A stretch of DNA of 5,431 nt, taken from NCBI GenBank assembly GCA_903821415.1, contig CAIJLF010000041.1, forward strand, positions 1 through 5,431. Direction: 5' to 3'. Origin of the DNA: an uncultured bacterium (GTDB lineage: Bacteria > Patescibacteriota > Minisyncoccia > Phycocordibacterales > UBA9973). Positions 1 to 4,006 of the stretch are shown in pieces. Under the pieces are notes generated by a model, which was given only the letters and a program-made list of their open reading frames with translations, searched no databases and had not been told where the DNA came from. The translations under genes were made by a program, and so were the position numbers. Every line of letters starts with the position of its first letter. Positions within the stretch are counted from its first letter, which is position 1.

Positions 1-276
1 AGGTTGATGTCGAAAGAAATCGGTTTTGAGATTTCAAATGAAGCCTTAACACACCTAGCAAAAGAAGGCTATAATCCACACTATGGAGCAAGACCTCTTG
101 GAAGATTGATACAAGACAAGATATTAAACCCAATTGCAAATTTAATAATAAGTAAGGGTGTGAAGAAGGGGGATACTGTAAATGTAGATTTGAAGGAGAA
201 AGATTTAGTTGTTGAATTAAAAAAGAAAAAAGTAGTTTCAAATGTGAAAGTTATAAATAAGATAAATACTAAATAG
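1..276 (+). CDS. ATP-dependent Clp-type AAA+ chaperone (ClpB/ClpC family), C-terminal end, 5' partial
   Basis: The reading frame is open from base 1 and ends at TAG 274-276, giving the last 91 residues of a longer protein. Visible residues 23-33 read GYNPHYGARPL. This is the hallmark of the small C-terminal subdomain of the second AAA+ module in ClpA/ClpB/ClpC proteins, and its Arg (visible residue 31) is the sensor-2 arginine that contacts bound ATP. The following helix (LIQDKILNPIANLI) and the GDTVNVDL strand also fit the family. These enzymes are cytoplasmic hexamers that unfold or disaggregate proteins, either alone (ClpB) or feeding ClpP (ClpC). The fragment lacks the P-loop, Walker B and N-terminal domains, so ClpB and ClpC cannot be told apart. 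The last ~25 residues are lysine-rich and extend beyond the conserved core. An internal TTG/ATG at bases 4-9 is not the start, because the frame continues upstream out of the window. A hairpin terminator follows 9 bases after the stop. Confidence 0.9.
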   Translation, partial: RLMSKEIGFEISNEALTHLAKEGYNPHYGARPLGRLIQDKILNPIANLIISKGVKKGDTVNVDLKEKDLVVELKKKKVVSNVKVINKINTK

Positions 277-284
277 TTTTCGAT

Positions 285-321
285 AAAATTTCTGGCTGAA
301 TATAGTCAGGGATTTTAATTT
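285..321 (+). terminator. Rho-independent terminator after the clp gene
   Basis: Bases 285-297 pair with 304-316 in an uninterrupted 13-bp stem (10 Watson-Crick pairs, 3 G-U) around a 6-base loop (298-303). The stem's own T run is followed by AATTT. It starts 9 bases after the clp stop codon. The T tract is short and interrupted by AA, so termination may be incomplete. Confidence 0.7.
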
Positions 322-348
322 GACCAAAAAGCGGGTAAATGGTAATTT
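320..348 (+). promoter_or_regulatory. Probable sigma-70-type promoter for the 159-residue gene
   Basis: TTGACC (320-325) matches 5 of 6 bases of the -35 consensus. It is followed by a 17-base spacer and TAATTT (343-348). A TG at 340-341 makes an extended -10 element, which can compensate for the weak hexamer. The predicted start near base 355 gives a leader of about 20 bases before the ATG at 376. That leader is A-rich and shows no Shine-Dalgarno sequence. The -35 element overlaps the tail of the preceding terminator by two bases. Confidence 0.45.
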
Positions 349-375
349 AAGATAAACTAAAAAATAAATTCGATT

Positions 376-855
376 ATGGGAAAAATTAGGGTGTACTTCG
401 ACCGGCCAAACGAGTATAAGTTCAGGCTGGATAATTTTGTGTTCACTGATTACAGTGAACCCTTGTTGCTCTTTAAGGCAACAGAAACTTTCAGGATATT
501 TCTGTTTGTAGGAATAATATTCCGTAAAACATCGAAAAGGTTGTGTTTAGGATATTTCAATGAACATAATCATTATGATTATCTTTCAGTATCGCTGGAA
601 GAAAAGGGATCTTATGAAAACCTTAAAAACGCATTAAATTTCCTTTCAACAAATTTTAAAATTATTAAAACTGTAGATTTGAAATACGCATATTTATGGT
701 CTAAAGGAGAGGTTGATTTCAGAAAAGGAATTTTTGATGTCAGTACTCTGGGGAATAAGGATATTAAAATTTATATGAAAGACTCGAAACCTAAAAAATT
801 AAGTTTGGTCGGTAAAGTGTATCGTGCATTCTTAAGGAGTAAGTATTGGAAGTAA
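376..855 (+). CDS. Hypothetical protein, 159 aa, family not recognised
   Basis: This is a complete reading frame from ATG 376 to TAA 853-855, with its own likely promoter and a strong terminator 18 bases downstream, so it is probably a real single-gene transcript. I do not recognise the family. The protein is basic and rich in aromatic residues. It has a hydrophobic stretch at about residues 39-49 (FRIFLFVGIIF) that is too short and too embedded to be called a membrane segment; it looks more like a core beta strand. There is no signal peptide, cysteine motif, P-loop or helix-turn-helix. The C-terminus (KVYRAFLRSKYWK) is strongly cationic and could contact nucleic acid or membrane, but that is only a guess. 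No Shine-Dalgarno precedes the ATG. Being flanked by terminators on both sides, it has no operon partner to suggest a role. Some codons (for example CGG, GGC) look less A/T-biased than in the clp fragment, but the gene is too short to argue for transfer. Confidence 0.72.
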   Translation: MGKIRVYFDRPNEYKFRLDNFVFTDYSEPLLLFKATETFRIFLFVGIIFRKTSKRLCLGYFNEHNHYDYLSVSLEEKGSYENLKNALNFLSTNFKIIKTVDLKYAYLWSKGEVDFRKGIFDVSTLGNKDIKIYMKDSKPKKLSLVGKVYRAFLRSKYWK

Positions 856-873
856 AATTCTTAAGTAAATATT

Positions 874-912
874 AAATAACCCTTTGTCTACTGGACTAGG
901 GTTATTTTTTTT
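874..912 (+). terminator. Strong rho-independent terminator after the 159-residue gene
   Basis: Bases 874-883 (AAATAACCCT) pair perfectly with 898-907 (AGGGTTATTT). Inside the loop, 886-888 (GTC) can also pair with 894-896 (GAC). An 8-base T run (905-912) overlaps the base of the stem and extends beyond it. The hairpin begins 18 bases after the stop at 855. Confidence 0.88.
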
Positions 913-1069
913 GGTTGGACTGAAATTACGCTTTTATATACATAAGGTAGGACCGCGAGTACTTTTTTTGAGGATTATATAAGAACGGGTTGGACCGCGA
1001 GTACACTTTTCAAAGCTATATAAGGATGGGTTGGATCATGAGTACATGTTTCGGTCACAAGTATTTTTC
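913..1069. repeat. Degenerate tandem repeat, about 41-42 bp period, four units
   Basis: Units begin at bases 913, 946, 988 and 1029, each with a GGTTGGA-like head (GGTTGGAC, GGTAGGACC, GGTTGGACC, GGTTGGATC). The second and third units share the identical 12-mer GACCGCGAGTAC (951-962 and 993-1004), and the fourth has GATCATGAGTAC (1034-1045). A T-rich segment follows in each unit. A TATATAAG-like segment comes next in units two and three, and a variant, TATACATAAG, in the first. Spacing is 33, 42 and 41 bases. A weaker echo (GGTCACAAGTAT, 1053-1064) lies inside the last unit. No long open frame uses the repeats. The 41-42 bp spacing is close to four helical turns, so the units could sit on one face of the DNA, but no function is known to me. 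Confidence 0.7.
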
Positions 1070-1080
1070 TTCTGAAAAAT
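1063..1080. other. Short perfect hairpin at the right edge of the tandem repeat
   Basis: Bases 1063-1069 (ATTTTTC) and 1074-1080 (GAAAAAT) form a 7-bp inverted repeat around a 4-base loop. It separates the tandem repeat from the GC-rich block on its right. Neither strand has a T run after the stem, so it does not look like a terminator. Confidence 0.4.
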
Positions 1081-1115
1081 CTCGCGACCCCGACTCGCAC
1101 CGTCGTGCTCCGTCT

Positions 1116-1134
1116 TTCGAATCCAACCCGACGC
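1116..1134 (+). repeat. Inverted copy of the 3' end (T-loop plus acceptor strand) of the neighbouring tRNA-Tyr
   Basis: On the + strand these 19 bases (TTCGAATCCAACCCGACGC) match 18 of 19 bases of the tRNA-Tyr 3' portion, which lies on the opposite strand at 1174-1192. The only difference is T instead of A at base 1122. The match stops at both sides: upstream CGTCT cannot form the other half of a T stem, and no GCGTCGG acceptor strand is found upstream. It is therefore only a 3' fragment, not a second full tRNA. The two copies form an inverted repeat with the terminator hairpin 1140-1165 between them. Confidence 0.75.
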
Positions 1135-1139
1135 TACTA

Positions 1140-1165
1140 GAAAAACGGCAATGAAGCCGTTTTTC
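1140..1165 (-). terminator. Terminator of tRNA-Tyr, nearly symmetric and possibly bidirectional
   Basis: Bases 1140-1149 (GAAAAACGGC) pair perfectly with 1156-1165 (GCCGTTTTTC) around a 6-base loop. Read on the minus strand, the hairpin starts 7 bases after the tRNA 3' end and finishes in a run of five T. Because the stem is A-rich on one arm and T-rich on the other, it can also stop + strand transcripts before they run antisense into the tRNA gene. Confidence 0.82.
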
Positions 1166-1172
1166 GTATTTG

Positions 1173-1255
1173 TGCGTCGGGTTGGTTTCGAACCAACGAA
1201 GGCCGAAGCCGACAGATTTACAGTCTGTTGTGATAGACCACTCCACCACCGACGC
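1173..1255 (-). tRNA. tRNA-Tyr (anticodon GTA)
   Basis: Read on the minus strand, the full cloverleaf is visible. The 7-bp acceptor stem GCGTCGG/CCGACGC has discriminator A73 at base 1173. The D arm has GTG/CAC pairing and a GG in its loop. The anticodon stem is ACAGA/TCTGT with loop CTGTAAA. A long variable arm carries a GGC-TTCG-GCC hairpin, and the T arm is GTTGG/CCAAC around TTCGAAA. The anticodon GTA is encoded at complement(1219-1221) and reads UAU and UAC. The long variable arm together with G1-C72 and A73 is the class II form typical of bacterial tRNA-Tyr. The CCA end is not encoded (the next bases are CAA), so a CCA-adding enzyme must complete it. The gene is divergent from parB, and a terminator lies just downstream. 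Its length of 83 bases without CCA is normal for this tRNA. Confidence 0.96.
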
Positions 1256-1269
1256 ATGTATTGTAAGGC

Positions 1270-1275
1270 CTTATA
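1270..1275 (-). promoter_or_regulatory. Possible -10 box for tRNA-Tyr
   Basis: On the minus strand TATAAG lies at 1275-1270 and matches 5 of 6 bases of TATAAT. Transcription would start near 1263 and give a leader of roughly 8 bases before the tRNA 5' end, a normal arrangement. No good -35 hexamer is found at 16-18 bases upstream. TACAAT at 1265-1260 is also -10-like but too close to the tRNA. Confidence 0.3.
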
Positions 1276-1325
1276 CTCTCTGCCTATTCCTTTCTACTAA
1301 ACAAGAGTATCATAAATATTTAAAT

Positions 1326-1354
1326 TTTTCAACATTAAAAAAATATGCTAAAAT
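1326..1354 (+). promoter_or_regulatory. Extended -10 promoter of parB, predicting a leaderless mRNA
   Basis: TAAAAT (1349-1354) is preceded by TG one base upstream (1346-1347), giving the extended -10 form TGnTAAAAT. TTTTCA (1326-1331) sits 17 bases upstream as a 4-of-6 -35 element. The last -10 base is 7 bases before position 1361, so the predicted transcript starts at 1361 or 1362. The ATG is at 1362. The mRNA would therefore have no 5' leader and no room for a Shine-Dalgarno sequence. Confidence 0.6.
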
Positions 1355-1361
1355 AGAAGAT

Positions 1362-2441
1362 ATGTCACAGCTTTATAGTAATTCAATTTTTTGGATAGAT
1401 ATAGAAAAGGTTAAGCCAAATCCTTTTCAGCCTCGTCGTGAATTCGACGAAGCACGTTTACGAGATTTAGCAGATTCTATACGCCAGTATGGTATCCTGC
1501 AACCACTTACAGTGTCCCGTATAGAGATAGTTAAAGAAGACGAAGGTATAGTTGTAGAATATGAACTCATAGCAGGAGAGAGAAGACTTCGAGCATCTAA
1601 GATCGCAGGACTTACACAAGTACCTGCTATTATACGTGTAGGTGATGACAATATGGCAAAGCTAGAACTTTCTATTATCGAGAATCTTCAACGTGAAGAT
1701 CTAAATGCCGTAGAGAGAGCTCGCGCTTTCTTTAGACTAGTAGAAGAATTTAAATTCACTCACACACAGATAGGAGTAAAGATGGGTAAGAGTCGTGAAT
1801 ATGTATCAAATACATTACGTCTCCTTGCTTTACCTCAGGAGATGCTCGATGCACTTTCTGCAGGGAAAATAAGTGAAGGGCACACTCGTCCTATCCTTAT
1901 GCTCTCAGATAGGCCAGATGAACAGTCTGTGCTATTTAAAGAGATAATGTGGAAGAAGCTCACTGTCCGTGACGCTGAGAAGATTGCTCGTAAGATAGCA
2001 TTTGATAAGGTTCGTAAAAAGGAATATATTCAGGATCCAGAAATAAGTGAAATAGAAGGGAAGCTCCAGGAGACACTAGGAACTAGAGTTCATATTGAAA
2101 AGAAAGAAAATGGTGGATATATTACGATTGATTTCTTCACAAACGACGATCTTCGAACCATCCTAGATATTATTAAATCAAAAACAGAAGGTGGTAATCC
2201 AAACTTAATGCTAGAGAAATTTCTTTCTCAAAAAGAAGCTGAAGGAAAAGTAGTGGAAGATAAAGATTTAATACAAGAAAGTATGGCAGGTGCCACTTTA
2301 AGTCAGATTTCAAATACAGATGATATAGTAGAAGAGAATAAATATGAAGAAGATAATCTACTAGATGACCGAACTAACGAAGAGATAAAGAAGGCAGAAG
2401 AAGATGTAGACTTGTATAATATTAAAAACTTTTCACTATAA
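1362..2441 (+). CDS. parB: Chromosome-partitioning protein ParB (Spo0J/Noc superfamily)
   Basis: The 359-residue product is a CTP-dependent DNA clamp family member that binds parS sites and organises the replication origin for segregation with ParA. Residues 16-50 (KVKPNPFQPRREFDEARL...LQPLTV) and the GERR motif at 72-75 form the N-terminal CTP-binding domain. ENLQREDL (107-114) is the conserved second nucleotide-binding motif. A helix-turn-helix for parS recognition spans about 134-155. A C-terminal dimerisation-like segment follows at about 239-271. Residues 273-359 are an extra, low-complexity, strongly acidic tail, unlike standard ParB proteins, which end near the dimerisation domain. The frame stays open upstream to 1170, but that extension would run through the tRNA gene. 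The ATG at 1362 is chosen because family similarity begins there and a promoter ends just before it. No parA gene is adjacent: the gene is divergent from tRNA-Tyr, convergent with rel, and has its own terminator. Confidence 0.93.
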   Translation: MSQLYSNSIFWIDIEKVKPNPFQPRREFDEARLRDLADSIRQYGILQPLTVSRIEIVKEDEGIVVEYELIAGERRLRASKIAGLTQVPAIIRVGDDNMAKLELSIIENLQREDLNAVERARAFFRLVEEFKFTHTQIGVKMGKSREYVSNTLRLLALPQEMLDALSAGKISEGHTRPILMLSDRPDEQSVLFKEIMWKKLTVRDAEKIARKIAFDKVRKKEYIQDPEISEIEGKLQETLGTRVHIEKKENGGYITIDFFTNDDLRTILDIIKSKTEGGNPNLMLEKFLSQKEAEGKVVEDKDLIQESMAGATLSQISNTDDIVEENKYEEDNLLDDRTNEEIKKAEEDVDLYNIKNFSL

Positions 2442-2481
2442 AAACAATAAAAGCCGTATACCTACGGCTTTTATTGTTTTT
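2440..2481. terminator. Bidirectional terminator shared by parB and rel
   Basis: Bases 2440-2458 and 2463-2481 form a perfect 19-bp stem around the 4-base loop TACC. The central GC segment is AGCCGTA/TACGGCT. The outer arms are A-rich on the left and T-rich on the right, so on either strand the hairpin ends in a T run. The parB stop codon (2439-2441) overlaps the left foot of the stem and the rel stop codon (complement 2480-2482) overlaps the right foot. Confidence 0.93.
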
Positions 2482-3955
2482 AATTTTTACCAAATGATAA
2501 GAATTTAGAGAGGAGACTGTGTTGCTTTAGATAAGCATTTATTTCTCTTTTGGCAAGATTCGTCTTTGTATAATCTAACCATTTGGATGATGGATTAGTA
2601 TTTTTATTTACTTGGATCTCTACTATATCATGTGTTTTGAGTTTAGTTCCCAGAGAAGCATTTTTACCATTTATTTTGGCTCCTTGTATATGATTGCCTA
2701 TGTCTGTATGAATAGCATAAGCAAAATCAACAGGAGAAGAATCTTCAGGTAAGTCTATAACTTCTCCTTTGGGAGTAAATACGAAGATACGGTCATGGAA
2801 AAAATTAAGTTTTATTTTCTCTAAGAATTTTTCGGGCTTTTCTTCTTCGTCTTCTTTATTTAAGTCTTTAAGTTTACTTATCCATTCAAATTGTTCGATC
2901 TCTGATTTTCTATTATCAGATTCCTTTATTTTATAAATAAAGTGGGCAGCGATACCGTTTTCAGCATTTTCATGCATCTGATGAGTTCTGATTTGAATTT
3001 CCACAATACCTCCTGTGCCAGTAAATATAGTAGTATGGAGACTCTGGTATCCATTTTCCTTTGGCATTGCTATATAGTCTTTAATACGATTTGGAACTGG
3101 TGTCCACTCACCATGTATTATCCCTAGGACATGATAGCAATCAGCTATAGTATCTACCATTACTCTCAGAGCTATGATATCGTATATCTTGCCTATGTCC
3201 ATATCATATTTTTGGAGTTTCTTCCAGAGAGAATATAAATGTTTCTGTCTGTAGTCTACTTTTGTATTAAGGATATTTGCTTCTTTTATTTTTTCTTTAA
3301 TTTTATCTCTCACTTCTATTAGATATTTTTCTTTGGCATCCTTTTTTTCAAGAAGTAATTTTTTAACTTCCTCATATTCTTTAGGATAAGCATATTCAAA
3401 AGCTGCGTCCTCTAGTCTGCCTTTAAGACGACCCATTGATAGTCTATCTGCGAGTGGTGCATATATCTCAAGAGTTTCTAAAGCTATACGTTTTTGTTTG
3501 TCAGGGCGTATATGTTTTAGTGTTTCTATATTGTGTAGTCTGTCTGCGAGCTTAATAGTAAGGACACGCATATCTTCAGCCATAGAGAGGAAAAATCTTC
3601 TTAAATTTTCAACCTTACGCTCAACACCTTTATATCTGACAGTTCCAAGCTTTGTTACACCTTTTACAAGTGAAAGTATTTCCCCTCCGAATTCATTTTG
3701 TAGTTCTTCTTCTGTAGTTGATGTATCTTCTATGACATCATGGAGTAACCCTGCGGATATTGTTTTTTCTTTCATACCAAGCTCGGCTAGATTTTTTGCA
3801 GTAGCAAATACATGATTAAAATAAGGTTCACCGCTTTTACGGAGTTGACCATCGTGAGCTTTCATAGAAAAATCATAAGCCTTTTGAATAAGAGCTTTAT
3901 CAGCCTTTTTAAGATTTTTTGATGCATTAAAAATTTCTTCTATGTCAGGTTTCAT
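2480..3955 (-). CDS. rel: RelA/SpoT-family (p)ppGpp synthetase/hydrolase, short form lacking the C-terminal regulatory domains
   Basis: The 491-residue cytoplasmic enzyme makes and degrades the alarmone (p)ppGpp for the stringent response. An HD hydrolase domain fills the N-terminal ~180 residues. Its metal and substrate residues appear intact: His48, the HD pair 72-73, the ED pair 76-77, and the LADRLHN motif with Asp138 and Asn142. The synthetase domain follows at about 235-340, with RIKDYIAMPK (290-299), the substrate-stacking YQSLHT (303-308) and EIQIRT (319-324). The RxKD form of the first motif is typical of bifunctional Rel enzymes rather than RelA. A TGS domain spans about 389-450, including His416. 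The protein then ends after a short helical segment. The zinc-finger and ACT/RRM regions of ordinary ~700-750 residue Rel proteins are absent. The natural terminator at the stop argues against a recent frameshift. It lies 51 bases downstream of topA and has its own -10 box. No Shine-Dalgarno precedes the ATG. Confidence 0.94.
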   Translation of the reverse strand: MKPDIEEIFNASKNLKKADKALIQKAYDFSMKAHDGQLRKSGEPYFNHVFATAKNLAELGMKEKTISAGLLHDVIEDTSTTEEELQNEFGGEILSLVKGVTKLGTVRYKGVERKVENLRRFFLSMAEDMRVLTIKLADRLHNIETLKHIRPDKQKRIALETLEIYAPLADRLSMGRLKGRLEDAAFEYAYPKEYEEVKKLLLEKKDAKEKYLIEVRDKIKEKIKEANILNTKVDYRQKHLYSLWKKLQKYDMDIGKIYDIIALRVMVDTIADCYHVLGIIHGEWTPVPNRIKDYIAMPKENGYQSLHTTIFTGTGGIVEIQIRTHQMHENAENGIAAHFIYKIKESDNRKSEIEQFEWISKLKDLNKEDEEEKPEKFLEKIKLNFFHDRIFVFTPKGEVIDLPEDSSPVDFAYAIHTDIGNHIQGAKINGKNASLGTKLKTHDIVEIQVNKNTNPSSKWLDYTKTNLAKREINAYLKQHSLLSKFLSFGKN

Positions 3956-3961
3956 TTTGGT

Positions 3962-3967
3962 ATTATA
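3962..3967 (-). promoter_or_regulatory. Consensus -10 box of rel, predicting a leaderless mRNA
   Basis: On the minus strand a perfect TATAAT lies at 3967-3962, followed by six bases (ACCAAA) and then the ATG at 3955-3953. The standard start position, 7 bases after the last -10 base, falls exactly on the A of the ATG. No -35 hexamer of quality is seen at 16-18 bases upstream. The intervening bases are an A/T-rich hairpin region at the end of topA. No Shine-Dalgarno sequence is present, which fits a leaderless transcript. Confidence 0.58.
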
Positions 3968-3994
3968 TAAAAACTAGTTTTTTTTAGCTAGTTC
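3968..3994 (-). terminator. Weak candidate terminator or attenuator between topA and rel
   Basis: On the minus strand AACTAG (3993-3988) can pair with CTAGTT (3977-3972) across an A-rich 10-base loop, and the right arm runs into TTTTT. The stem is only 6 bp with little GC, so termination would be inefficient. The T run leads directly into the rel -10 box. Some topA transcripts may therefore read through into rel. Confidence 0.35.
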
Positions 3995-4006
3995 TTATAA
4001 TATCCT

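Noticed and set aside
1046..1062. Possible parS site near TGTTTCGGTCACAAG
   Set aside because: Only the first half resembles the TGTTTCACGTGAAACA consensus. The second half does not match and there is no palindrome.
913..1069. CRISPR array
   Set aside because: The units are degenerate, the spacing regions are themselves similar to each other rather than unique, the repeat core is short, and no cas gene is visible.
1053..1134. A second complete tRNA gene on the + strand ending at 1134
   Set aside because: Only the 3' T-loop and acceptor strand are present. No matching 5' acceptor strand, D arm or anticodon arm can be folded upstream.
1116..1192. Integrase attachment site (att) at the tRNA-Tyr 3' end
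   Set aside because: The second copy is inverted, whereas integration into a tRNA gives direct repeats. No integrase or prophage gene is present in the window.
1036..1257. Two overlapping minus-strand open frames of 73 and 64 codons across the tRNA gene and the GC-rich block
   Set aside because: They read through the tRNA-Tyr gene and its terminator and have no promoter or ribosome binding site of their own. They are open only because the tRNA and GC-rich block lack stops.
1170..1361. A 64-residue N-terminal extension of ParB starting at 1170
   Set aside because: It would translate the antisense of tRNA-Tyr. ParB similarity starts right after the ATG at 1362, and the promoter lies between.
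1427..1651. Minus-strand open frame inside parB
   Set aside because: It lies entirely within the conserved ParB N-terminal coding region and has a Ser/Arg-rich shadow composition.
2942..3815. Plus-strand open frames at 2942-3127 and 3498-3815 inside rel
   Set aside because: They are antisense shadows of the well-supported rel gene with implausible protein composition and no promoter.
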